Shown piece after piece: positions 22,495-32,850 of a stretch of 64,000 bases of DNA. Positions within the stretch are counted from its first letter, which is position 1. Each line of letters begins with the position of its first letter. The DNA comes from Gautieria morchelliformis (lineage: Eukaryota; Basidiomycota; Agaricomycetes; Gomphales; Gomphaceae), in the NCBI GenBank assembly GCA_015179125.1, contig WHVA01000407.1:41924-105923 (forward strand), read 5' to 3'. Position numbers and translations under genes: made by a program. Below the pieces are notes generated by a model. The model saw only the letters and a list, made by a program, of their open reading frames with translations. It ran no database searches and was not told the origin of the DNA.

Positions 22495-23641
22495 GGGCGT
22501 TTCACGAAGGTGAATTCGACGTGAATTCGGTCACGAAATCGGTGCGAAATCGAACGTGAACTCCGGAGTTCAAACACGATTTCATCACCGAATTCACTCC
22601 GAATTTGGGTCCTTCGTGAAACCCCTCTCCGTATCTGTGAAATTTAACAGCAAGCCGGCTTGCGCGACATACCAACGGCACAATGGCATGTTGTCGCTGT
22701 AATGTTACATTTAGTAATTACAGGCCCAATGCCCCCACCGATGTTTCGGGACATCCGTCGTCAGGCTGACAAATTAAGATGAGGTGGTTGGGACATTTCC
22801 GGATGGCTCAAGAGGGTCACAGATGGCTCAGAGGAGGATATGTCATCTAGGATATGTCATCTATGGGATATGTCATCTATGGGATATGTCATCTATAGGT
22901 CTCCAGCATCGCAGCATCTCATCTATTCTCTCTTGTAATCAGCTTCCCTGTCATCTCATATGATCAACCAATCGACTTCATTGAACACCACATCGACGTA
23001 CCGGAGGAGGTCAAGCTACCGAAGACTGATACATCTCGCCCCCTCGCAAAAGAGGAAGAGACAAGGTACTTATTTGCAAAGGCTGCGCACAGCACTGCGA
23101 GTGTACCGCGCAAAAGAAAAGGAAAGCAAGGCAGAGAAAATTGTCTAGTAGCTAGTAATTAATTTCCACATTGGACGTCCGACAGCTGTATGTGCCGCAG
23201 AGCGGATGCGCCGAGTTGGGAGCGAGTACATGGACGAGTTTTGACCGCTACTGGGGGACCCTCCGCGGCAAGAGACAGATCCGGAGATGCACCCCATCTT
23301 CAAAAGCGCGACAGGTTTAGAACCATGTCTCCCGCCCCGCATGGGGTCAGGTGCATCTGCGGTGCCAACGCCCCCCTCCATCCACATTTCCTGCTTCATC
23401 CAAGTTTTATTGTGCTACGTTGGGGTAGCTGCCATGTCACGTTGCACCATAAGCGCTTAGCGCTTCAAGCACTATAATTGATTCTCTCTCACGGACGAGT
23501 GCGCGAGCGAGTTTGCTGCGAAAAGAGGGTCGAGGCTGCTTTCGCAAAGTTGCGGAATTCACGAACTCTGCGAGTTTGCGGCGGAGTGCGGGACCGATTT
23601 CAGTACCGATTTCACGTCGAATTCACCTTCGTGAAACGCCC
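22495..23641. mobile_element. Non-autonomous DNA transposon with 31-bp TIRs and TA target duplication
   Basis: The left end GGGCGTTTCACGAAGGTGAA... and the right end ...TTCACCTTCGTGAAACGCCC are exact reverse complements for 31 bp. TA flanks both ends (22493-22494 and 23642-23643), as expected for Tc1/mariner-like insertion. The left 130 bp is itself a hairpin: the same end recurs inverted near 22610-22625 as CCTTCGTGAAACCCC. There is no transposase ORF. A relic lies at 10212-10745. Confidence 0.8.
22836..22897 (+). repeat. Short tandem repeat GGATATGTCATCTATG, about four copies
   Basis: Four consecutive copies of a 16-17 bp unit inside the TIR element. The relic at 10.5 kb has one copy, so the array expanded after divergence. 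Confidence 0.85.
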
Positions 23642-23649
23642 TAATAGAT

Positions 23650-25360
23650 TAAACGTTCTGCTGTCCTAGATCAAGTACATTCTTGAGGGTGCCACTACTC
23701 GCCTGCTACTGAGCCGCAGGGTCTCCACCCGTCTCGACTCGGATATGATCACGCCTGCCCGGAGATAGCGAAAATCCGGATGAAGGTACAACTCCTCAAA
23801 CACAGAAGCACTGGCAGATGCATGGCGGTTCTGAAGCTTGGGCGCAAGGTTCGCGACAAGGTCTCGCTTTAGGCCTTCAAGGACAGCATATGGTGCTCAC
23901 AAATCAGCTTGGACAGTCCAGGGCGGACCAGAGCCCCAATGAGGGAGAAAATATCGGAGCTTCTGTTTCCTAAAAGTATTGCCATACCCAGCTTCGCAAA
24001 GGCAATGGAACCTTATTAAAGTGACGTAAAAGGAAAGCTTGATGGGGAAACGAATGAAGGGGGAAAGTATCGATATGTAGACGGCGACCGATGGTGCCCA
24101 AGGCGAGAGATGTCGCACTAAGTCCGGCGTGGTTCAGAACGCATGTACGCATGTACGACGCGAGCGGTTCGTCATGGTCAAGCTCCAGAAGTAACGCATG
24201 ACAGGAAAATGATTAGATTTTACCGCTCACGGGCGTCATCGGGCGACGCCCGTAGTTGTGCGCCTGAAACTTCCGCTGATGTGCTATATGTAGCCAAAGG
24301 GCGCTCGCACACATAGAAGTATTACTAGCATCCAGCAGCACGAAGTCTCGCCTCTACCTCAGACAGGGGGCAGCTGCGAGTCAGGGGTTTGAATCGTTTC
24401 AGGGATCCTAGATATGTATCATGAAAATCAATGATATATTACAGTAGACTCCCCAGATACCTCAGATAACCCATAGTACTCCCTTATAAGCCATACATTT
24501 TTGCATCCAACGTTGGCTTGCAGGGTCAAAAACCTCTCGAATACCGCATACTCCCTTATAACGAATACTCCCAGGCCTCTCCCGAGGGGTATGCGTTAGG
24601 AGGGAGTCTACTGTAGTACAAAGATTAAAGCGACTACAGGCATAGCCTGGGAAAGAACTTCAAGCTAATAGACATGACATCTTTCGATCCTATGTGAGTG
24701 ATAGGAAACGGTATACTCGTGAGAATACACTCAATATGAAATCAATCCAATTAGGTGCGTTGATGTATCGCAGGCCCAAGCAGCACGAATGACTGGTCGC
24801 GTTCTACCATATTCGGTATATCATGACAGTTCATGCTTCGATGTAGACATGAAACGTTTGACAGGTAAGGGTGCTGTGATTCGGGAAGGATGCTGATCTT
24901 GGGGTGCCGGCATCATTTGACATTCCAAAGCACTTTAGAACCCATGTTGGCGCTCAGGTCACGCAGTGGATAAACAGCAACATACACTCACCTGTGCGAC
25001 AATTTGGATGATCAGCGAGTAGAGGCGTAAGAGATGTTCAAGTCAGGGACATTGAATTGTTGAAGGACTTCTCGCGACCGTGTACTTACTACTTAGACTC
25101 CATCAGGCGCAGCATAATGTTGTATCAAACTCAGAGTCTCAGACGCTGTATGTGTGATATGCATCAGGCGTATTGCATATTGGACGGCCACTCAAGCCAA
25201 CCCACCAGCATACCGAATTTGAGGAAGAGAACAATTGCACTAAGAAAGGCAATGATGTCACGAAGTCACGCGCGGTCATGTGATATTTTCCAAGTTTAGA
25301 ATAATCGACGAAGTAAAGAATCCTTTTCTATTGGGATTGATACCACTCATCGCGCATTGT
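23650..25360. other. Mostly gene-free stretch around a MITE
   Basis: Apart from the MITE at 24442-24613 no supported feature is seen. The sequence is moderately AT-rich with short ORFs only. Confidence 0.45.
24442..24613. mobile_element. pogo/Fot1-like MITE (172 bp) with TA target duplication
   Basis: The ends CAGTAGACTCCC and GGGAGTCTACTG are exact inverted repeats, flanked by TA at 24440-24441 and 24614-24615. A CTCCCTTATAA motif occurs twice inside. The CAGT...ACTG ends with TA duplication fit pogo-type elements. There is no ORF. Confidence 0.8.
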
Positions 25361-25368
25361 GCGGTATC

Positions 25369-26029
25369 ATGAAGCCTGTATTTATCCTGGTCATGGTTGG
25401 TGTTTCTACTGTAACTCATCCGAGAAAGTTCTAAACCAGAACTCGGCGGATACTAGGGTGTGTCTGGCAGCGGAAAGTCTACGCTCGCGGCAGCCCTTTC
25501 AAAGGAGTTCAACATGCCTCTATTTGATGCTGACGATCTTCATCCAAAGTCGAATGTTGAGAAGATGTCTAGTGGCGAGCCTTTGACCGATGCAGATCGA
25601 GAGCCGTGGCTCGAAGTCGTTCGTACTACGGCACAACAAGCATGCGCTGAGCAACAAGTGGATCGGCCCGCAGTGGGGCTTTGTGGAGTTGTTATTGCCT
25701 GCTCTGCCCTCAGGAAATATTACCGCGATATACTCAGAGGCACCCATAAACCAAGCGGTGTTCCATCCCACCTCGAACCTCCAGAGCCTCACACCCTGCC
25801 GACATACATCGTCTTCATATCTGGCTCTCGCGAAACTCTGGTCGAGCGCATGAATGCAAGGAAAGGTCATTTCATGAAGACCGCCCTCCTTGACAGCCAG
25901 CTACAAACACTAGAAAGCCCAGAAGGAGAGGAAAATGTCATCACGGTCGATCTCGAGGCTTCTACAGACTTGCAGGTCAGATGCGTAAAGGAGAGACTTC
26001 ACGAGCTACGAGTCGAAGGCATAAAATAG
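25369..26029 (+). CDS. Gluconokinase (6-phosphogluconate-forming), 199 aa
   Basis: Exon 1 is 25369-25395 (MKPVFILVM), the intron is 25396-25456 (GTTGGT...ACTAG), and exon 2 is 25457-26029. Splicing creates the P-loop VMGVSGSGKST. PLFDADDLHPKSNVEKMSSG and PLTDADREPWL are signature blocks of gluconate kinases. CSALRKYYRDILRG and the C-terminal VFISGSRETLVERMNARKGHFM with LLDSQLQTLE complete the fold. The enzyme phosphorylates gluconate with ATP to 6-phosphogluconate (EC 2.7.1.12), feeding the pentose phosphate pathway, normally in the cytosol. Length is close to the usual 170-200 residues. An insert in the middle (THKPSGVPSHLEPPEPHTLP) is typical of fungal versions. All key residues appear intact. 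Flanks are gene-free on both sides. Confidence 0.95.
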
Positions 26030-26039
26030 TCTTCAGGTA

Positions 26040-26952
26040 CGTCATAGTATTAGATATACCCTAGTTTGTTCACCTCAGAACATCCCAGCGCGGGGTCCAG
26101 TGAGTGGGGACTCTGGGGCGACATGACAACTGTCATGCCGCGGATAAACTGGAAATCAATTATTGTTATTACGACGGATATCTTTTCAGACCACTGCCGA
26201 ATAACCTCTGAGTATAATACCCGGTGGAGGGAAATCCCAAACTTTGACTCCATTTACATCGACGTTGAAGCCTATGTAAGCTTATTATGGCATACTTTCA
26301 ATTGACTTACATAACTGCACTAAGTATGTTGCACCAAACTTTCGGCCTCACGCGTCACGGTTCATGTGCCGGGGTCAAATTACATGGGGAGAATGGAATG
26401 CAAGTGCTTCCATCTATTTATTCGCTTAAAGTATCAGCAACGGCTGTTTTAATAAATGAAACATTAGCGGCCTATCGGTGACACGGGCTTTCCAGGTTAC
26501 CGCAGTCCACTTTCCCGTAGAACGGCCACCTCTTTGAAGTGAATGGGATCTAAACCGAGACGTTTTCTCTTCGGGTCATGAGCGCCGTCGACGAGTCACA
26601 AGTCAACACCCATACATCAAGGTGTCGGCGACGTCGCTGGCAACATATCCTGAATTTCCTGTAACGACGCTTCGTAGGTTGAGGGCTTAGGGAAGTAGGG
26701 TCTTCTTGGGAACTCATTCTGTTGTGCCAAGGTTTCGGTATCACTCTCACATGCAAACCGAGGAAAAGGAGTTCACGTGTCCCAAGCATGCGGCATGCAG
26801 CTCGAATCTCACAGCTTAACTATCTGGTAAGCATGCCTGCCTCGCATATGAATTTGGTATGCTCCCCGTCTTAAAATCCTCCAGAGGTCTACGTTCAGAT
26901 GATGCGAAAGTAGCATGTTTGCGGGATAACGAGAGTAGACGCACAGATATGC
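26040..26952. other. Gene-free stretch
   Basis: No gene or repeat is supported between gluconokinase and paralog A. Confidence 0.45.
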
Positions 26953-27172
26953 AGAGATTGATAAGAATACAAGCAGGACAATTAGGCCTATAGGCTCGAA
27001 CCTATCCAAAGTCTATTCTTTCCTTATCCCAGGAATCGCGGTGACGCCCACAGCAACATCAGCAGAGATTGATAAGAATACAAGCAGGACAATTAGGCCT
27101 ATGGGCTTGATCCTATCCAAAGTCCATTCTGTCCTTATCCCATGGAATCGCGGTGACGCCCACAGCAACATC
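26953..27172. repeat. 110-bp tandem duplication at the 3' end of paralog A
   Basis: Two copies (26953-27062, 27063-27172) begin CAGAGATTGATAAGAATACA and end CACAGCAACATCAG. They differ at about six positions plus an indel. The right-hand copy contains the last codons and stop of paralog A, and the left-hand copy repeats that tail downstream. Confidence 0.85.
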
Positions 27173-27950
27173 AGACATACTACTCTTGTCCTGAGAATGT
27201 TCCTCTCCATCGAGGGGTGTGTCTCTCCCGTTAATGGCGCAAGTATGCTTCCGGGAACGTGACGTTGGCGAAGGCATCGCAATTAGCACGGCGACCTGTA
27301 GATCTACAGGCTCCTCCACCTTGTTGGGTCTCGAAGCTTGAGGTACATCATTACGGGAAGGTGTCCTACGTAGCGGAGAAGCGAAATACCAAACTTCTCG
27401 CCCGAATCTTTGGTATAGGAATTGTTCGGCGTAACTAAGTTCACGTTGACGACGATCGAGAGAAGCAGGTGGAGATGGCGAGGTCGTCCGTAGCTCAACA
27501 GACAACGGCTGAATTCGGCACATGTCAGGGCGAGGCGGGTCCTCGATGGTAGGAATACTCACCATCATGTCCTCCCATTTACCATGCCCCGGCACAGCCC
27601 AAACATCCCACAGGGCAGGTTTACGGCACCTCTGCGTCACCACCAATAGATCTGACTCTGTTGCAAGTCTTTGCCGTCGTCGGTCCCTCACATATCGTGT
27701 GGCGAGTCCACATCCCATTAAAGTCTGATACCCGTGATGTTGGGTGGTGTCCGTACAACCGTAGTAGCATTGTCTCACTCACAATGAAGAGCGCCAAGAA
27801 GCTTATAAGAAAGCCAAAAAGCAAGGAAGACGTGCTTGGTACGTTAGGTGAGTTATTATGAGCGTTCACGATCGTCTGTTGGGGCATTTGGCTCCCTGTC
27901 GAGGTTGGAAGGTCGCTCAGCATTGGGGGGGGCATGGTGAGGAGCGACAT
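27113..27950 (-). CDS. Single-pass membrane protein of an unknown family, paralog A (241 aa)
   Basis: Minus strand, exons 27950-27783, 27724-27563 and 27508-27113 (726 nt). The start is ATG (27950-27948). Intron 1 splits the membrane helix; splicing gives LLFGFLISFLALFITLMGCGLA followed by the basic RYVRDRRRQR. A conserved PALWDVW block and WEDMM come next. Intron 2 (54 nt, GTGAGT...TTCAG) lies exactly where paralogs B and C have theirs, so exon 3 opens PLSVELR. The last exon has VDLQVAVLIAMPSP and ends DVAVGVTAIPWDKD. Because intron 2 is a multiple of three and lacks a stop, unspliced RNA would also read through. I do not know the function. Layout suggests a short outer N-terminus, one helix and a disordered inner tail with two short conserved motifs. 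Confidence 0.75.
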
Positions 27951-28399
27951 GGCCTGCTAGAGTAGGGGGCACTGGCAGGGAGCGAACCCTGCTGCGTATG
28001 CCAACTCTTCCAATCGATTCGGGGCGTGGGATGGTAGCGCTATACCTGAGGAAGCATGGCTAAGATTGGTCCCTGGAACAGCCGCTTCCTGGTACTGCCG
28101 ACAAAACACCGTGGCCTTGAAGCTATACGTGCTTCAAGGAAGGTGCCGGACTGAGTGGCTGCAATTGTTATAACCATCATATGCTATATCCGTGCGCTAT
28201 ATTCCACTCTAAGCTGTAGCCCACTCTGGAAATACTCAGCTTGGATAGGCGGTACTCAGTACCAGTGCTCAAGCGCTTGTGGCTGTGCCAGTGAACCAGA
28301 ACTAAATTTTAATTCCCACAGTGTCGGTCATCGCGACCTTAGCACCGCAATCGCTAACAATATCGCCAGTGACCAGTCGATTGTTACGAGTCGGCTAGA

Positions 28400-29129
28400 T
28401 AACAACTAGCACTCTGAGGCGCTGACGAATATTCAGAGAAGCCCATCGGCTTTCTATTATCGTCATCCGACTGTGTGGTTACGTATTCTCTCACTTTTTC
28501 CAAAGGTAGAGGATACCCAGGGGAAACCCTACCGGCTTCGTGTTTTCTGGCATACCGACAGAGAAGGTGAATTGGCGGGCATTCTGATGCCAGCAAGCCC
28601 AGATTTTGAACCATGTAAGTAGCTCCATATTTCAACTACATCAACTTATCACTTTCCTTGGAATATCCTTGGAATAGTAAAACCGAGCCGCACATCTACC
28701 TGGGGAGGCAGAATGTATGTTACAATAAGCTTGGCCGACAAATGGCAGATGTCAGAAACTCTCATGACATAGGCTGGATGACGGAGACAAAAATGCAGTT
28801 CGGGTGAGACATTATTTGTTTTTTTTTTCCTTACTAAATGCCATTCGAGAACCACCGGCATGTTGTGCCATTGATGACAAAAATATCCTTTGGACAACGT
28901 TGTGACTATCCTGCATGGATCGTGGAGTGGTCCGTAGCTATATGCAATCGTGAAGCTTGAAGAACCCATCTCTGAGGAAGAGGGCCACGAGTTGGCGCTG
29001 GGTACGGAAAATTTGATCCAATGCTTTATGGTAAGGGGGAAGAAACCGCACGCACGTTTCATGAAGAGGCTGCCAGAGCCCGAAAAATCCGCCAAAACGT
29101 ATTCAGTGTGGTGCTACCGGTCCAAAAGT
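28400..29129 (+). CDS. Possible multi-exon gene or gene relic of unknown function
   Basis: Several + strand frames separated by plausible introns read like protein. About 28408-28617: AFYYRHPTVWLRILSLFPKV, then FWHTDREGELAGILMPASPD. About 28676-28806: HIYLGRQNVCYNKLGRQMAD, then GWMTETKMQFG before a GTGAGA donor. About 28850-28965: HVVPLMTKISFGQRCDYPAW with IVEWSV. About 28950-29129: KLEEPISEEEGHELALGT, and in another frame TFHEEAARARKIRQNVFSVV ending at a stop at 29127-29129. The last two blocks need a frame change I cannot place on good splice sites, and no start is clear. I recognise no family. It may be a decayed gene. Confidence 0.35.
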
Positions 29130-29139
29130 AACCTCGTCT

Positions 29140-29910
29140 GAGTTGTGCAATGAGGTCCCTGAGACGAACGCATTACTTGGATGCCAGTTGTTATTAAGCA
29201 TATATTGATCTGGTTTAGACGAAGTTCTCTTGTGAAACGCCTGCTTTTTTGGTATGATTTAAACTCACTTCTGCGCTCTGGTCTTTGATCTGCCCTAGAC
29301 AACAACATACGCTTTCATATTCTATATCCCCCCGTCGACTCCCTCCCCACGTTGGTGACCCGATAGAAGCTATGCGGGAAGACTAAGGGCATAAGCACGT
29401 ACGTGTTTACTGTTAAACTCTAAAGTTGTTCACAGATTCGTTTTTAACAGCTCGAGACTGCTACACACTCACCTGGAAATAAGATAATAAACTGAACGAG
29501 GTGTGGCTTGACCAAACGCATCGCCCTCTTCAACTGACCACAATAACAACCCCCTCCCCGGGATACATATTCTTACAGCACATACCATGTGCCCTAGTGA
29601 CCAACGTCCCATGATGTTGTTGGTCTGGCCTACGATATCAGATTCATAGTGCGCTGCATCGACGGCATTTGTCCGAAGCTTTCTAAAATGACTGGTCACA
29701 CAGAAGGGCTGTGTTCCAGCTCAAATCATCCCGAGGAATATTTCCCTCTTCCGTATATATCAATCTTCCGAGCTGCAATGATGGCCACGCACAACCAGGT
29801 TGACTTTGGGCACAGCTAGTCTAATTTGACTTTATGTAAACACTGAATGAGGAGTAAACCAAGTACTCGCTTCATCAGATCTATCAAGGGACGGACATCC
29901 CTTGGCTTGC
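29140..29910. other. Gene-free stretch
   Basis: I see nothing supportable here between the possible relic and the SRRM1-like partial copy. Confidence 0.4.
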
Positions 29911-29916
29911 TCCCGC

Positions 29917-30722
29917 TGGGCGCTGGACGGTGTCTCAATTGCCCCCGGACGTTCAACAACCATGGCAGACGCAGGTTTCTTCAAAGGCACGTCTACGGAC
30001 CAAGACCATAGTTTCTCGGATAAAGAAACTAAGCTTCTTAAGACGATGGAGTTTCCATCTTGTTTTGATAAAAAGGTGTGTTAGCGCTCGTTTCACCCTA
30101 CTCAAATGTTAACCGAAGAAAAGGTGGATATGCGCAAAGTGAACTTGCAAGTGATCAGGCCGTGGATAATGAACAGGGTTATTGAGCTGGTGGGTTTCGA
30201 AGATGAAGTTGTCGTCGAATACGCGATGGGTTTGTTGGAGGATGAGTCGAACCCCGTGAGTTGCCATTATGCTAATTCACGTTCATTGAACTTACACCAT
30301 CGTAGACTCCTGACCCCAAAAAGATGCAAATTAATCTTACTGGCTTCCTCACGGCATCCACACCCACTTTCATGACAGCCATCTGGACATTATTACTTGA
30401 AGCGCAGGATTCACCTGCAGGTATCCCCCGTAGCTTTGTAGAAGAGAAAAAGGCAGAGATGAGGAATGCAAACAAAGGCGATGAGAAAGTACTCGAAGAA
30501 AGGGAAGGAGACGACTAGATGAGGTTAGAGAGAGAGAACGAGGACAGCGTGATCGAGATGGGGGCTTCGGAGGACGTGGGAGAGGAAGAGGACGCGGACG
30601 GGGTGGATGGGATGGGACAAGGAGGGGTCAGTCAAGTTCAGGTTTATCTCCCAGTTCTCAGCTAACTTGGTGAACCTCAGCGCCCACCCCGACAATCTCG
30701 TACTCCACCATGTCGCGACTAA
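29917..30722 (+). pseudogene. Inverted 5' partial copy of the SRRM1-like gene, with a one-base deletion
   Basis: Exons 29962-30075, 30124-30255 and 30306-30518 reproduce the first exons of the minus-strand gene at 32851-34590 with the same splice sites. They encode MADAGFFKGTSTDQD, KVNLQVIRPWIMNRVIELVG and KKMQINLTGFLTASTPTFM, which is the PWI domain. In the run after GAAGAAAGGGA one A present in the parent is missing, so the frame shifts and stops at 30516-30518 (EEREGDD). The RS-rich part is absent: homology ends near 30722, soon after the third intron. The predicted product would be a 152-aa PWI-only peptide. The intact gene has its homologous segment at about 33800-34645 in inverted orientation. 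Confidence 0.85.
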
Positions 30723-30729
30723 CTAACCC

Positions 30730-31740
30730 ACCCAGTTAACTATGGTTTAAAATCACGGAAAACGGTTACTGGCGGGCACCTTGCGACGGCCTCGATACTC
30801 TTACGCCCTGTGTTTGTGAGCTTCCATGAGAACCGGAACCGAAACATAACCTATGGCAACTCATGGCGAGGAAACCCAACTGCTTCGTCGATCAGGGGCC
30901 TCCCAAGCATTGTCGAAGGTTTTCGAGAGCAACAAACAGTGTGGCTCAGGGTTTGTGCTGAATTCAACAACATACAGGAAAGGACTGCGCGTCACTATGC
31001 TCCACACTCGAACGGCCTGGGCGACGATAAAAGCAAATTGTTATTTATTGTCGCTGTCAGCGCGTGGGTCGCTGACGTGCCTGGGGCAGGAGACATCGTT
31101 ACTAAGATGCATGTGCCCTAAGCAAAATTCCAAGGTGTGTTTGCCATATGAATGAACGCGCCACTCCGGTGGTGGCCACACCTCCTAAACCTAACATATT
31201 GCCAATGGGGGGTCTATCGAGGGAGGATCGGGCTCTCGGTCCGTTCGCATTCCTGGAGGTGTAACCCTGCGGTTGCATAGGATTTCTTCGACACATGGAT
31301 AGAGTTGTTGGAATTACGGACTCGAGGTGTGAAGACGTACGCAAGGCGGTCCGGACCTAGGATGGGGCTCTCAGGGGTAGACGTGATGCGAGGCAATGCA
31401 AGAGGTCGAGGATCTAAAGTGCGTCAAGGCCAAACCATATAGCGTCTGAGACGTGGCTGTTAGAGATTAGTTGTTGAGTAACAGAATATTAATTGAAATG
31501 TAGGTGAAATGGAGGATTGTGGGTACTTGGTGTCTCACCTATAGGCGCGGCTGTGCCACTAATATGTGGGTGAGCACCATTTTCTGGTTTGGGAAACCAG
31601 GCACCAGTTCACTGCTTAGTCACTGCTTCTAGATCTAATTAGCGCTGATGTGATTGGTCACGTGAATACGCAGCAGTCCCACTGTCCCAGTTGAACGGCT
31701 GCAACGACGTCACATAATGATCTTTTGCTCTGTTCCCCTT
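30730..31740. other. Gene-free stretch upstream of paralog B
   Basis: No gene is supported. The short frames at 30810-31155 and 31102-31396 show no motif. Confidence 0.4.
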
Positions 31741-31744
31741 GTCC

Positions 31745-31750
31745 TATAAA
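31745..31750 (+). promoter_or_regulatory. TATA box of paralog B
   Basis: TATAAA lies 52 bp before the ATG at 31802, followed by an (ACTC)n run at about 31751-31768. Confidence 0.5.
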
Positions 31751-31801
31751 CTCACTCACTCACTCACTAAGGCAGTGGAACGGCGCTGAGAGATAGACGC
31801 G

Positions 31802-32564
31802 ATGTCGGATGCACAGTCCGTCCCGCCATTCATCCCAGGGCTCGTTATTGTGACCCTACTCATTGTCATATCTCTTCTCATTGGGTGGAGAAACTATGCT
31901 CGACGAATGAACTCCCATGTTATTCCTGGACTGGAATGGGAATTTTATGAGGGAGAAGTCATGGAAGGAGGGTCCCGCAAGCCAGAGAAGCCAAAGCTGT
32001 GGGAAGTTGGCGTTAGCGGCAGGGCAGTCGCTGAAGAAACATTCAATGGACATGGATGGGAAAGGATAATGGTAGGTAGAACATCTTGACCTATAAAGAA
32101 TACCTTGAGGAATATCGATGATGTAGCCACTCTCCGCCATGTCTCTCAACCCAGAATCTACTGCCGTCGGAACTCCCCAAACTTCCCCATCGCTAGGGAG
32201 TCAGACACCCTCTCATGCACCCTCCCGTTTTCATCGATTAAAATCATTTTCCTCCGGTGCAAAGGCGCCACCTACCAGTTTGGTGCCGCCTCCACACGAT
32301 CCCCTACATCGTCTCCAAGTATCCGTTCTTATATCCATGCCTTCTATTTCTTCACGAATTGTGCCATCACGAGATTCACCAGCGCAGCTTCCAGTCCCAC
32401 CCAACCCTGACCACAGCGAAGAGCAGCATACTGAGGACAACCACGTAACCGTCGAAGAGGAGGAAGAGGGTGCGCCGGATGTAGCATTCGGTGTTGTTGT
32501 CCTACCATGGCGGAAAGAAGAGGATGATGGTGAGATTGGGCAGACGACCATTTCAGTAATATGA
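31802..32564 (+). CDS. Single-pass membrane protein of an unknown family, paralog B (235 aa)
   Basis: Exon 1 is 31802-32071, the intron 32072-32126 (GTAGGT...TGTAG), and exon 2 32127-32564. The N-terminal helix is IPGLVIVTLLIVISLLIGW, followed by RNYARR. KPKLWEVGV and GWERIM precede the intron, and exon 2 opens PLSAMSLNPES. The tail is Ser/Pro-rich, then LHRLQVSVLISMPS, an acidic run, and PDVAFGVVVLPWRKE near the C-terminus. Motifs, length and the phase-0 intron position match paralogs A and C. This copy lies between the two inverted SRRM1-like segments. Function unknown; I infer a plasma- or endomembrane protein from the helix and basic stop-transfer residues. Confidence 0.75.
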
Positions 32565-32850
32565 CGAGTAGCCATGATATGTAACCTTATTATTTTCCTT
32601 CGAACCTTTGGAGACTTAATCTAATGCTTTATATACATACCTGTCCCACAATGCCGATGGCGAGGTCACTTCGATGTCGGTCGACCAAGTGGGCAAAAGA
32701 CACTTTTCAATGCTCAATGGGGTCCTGACCCGAGCTAAAATATCAAATGGCATGGGTTGCAAACCTAATGTTACTACATTCACGATCAGTCGAAATTGCA
32801 TAGCCATGAATGATAGAGGAATATGAATACACGACAGCGTCGTCTTGATT

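Noticed and set aside
22495..23641. Calling the TIR element an hAT transposon
   Set aside because: Flanking TA only, with no 8-bp duplication; Tc1/mariner-type insertion fits better.
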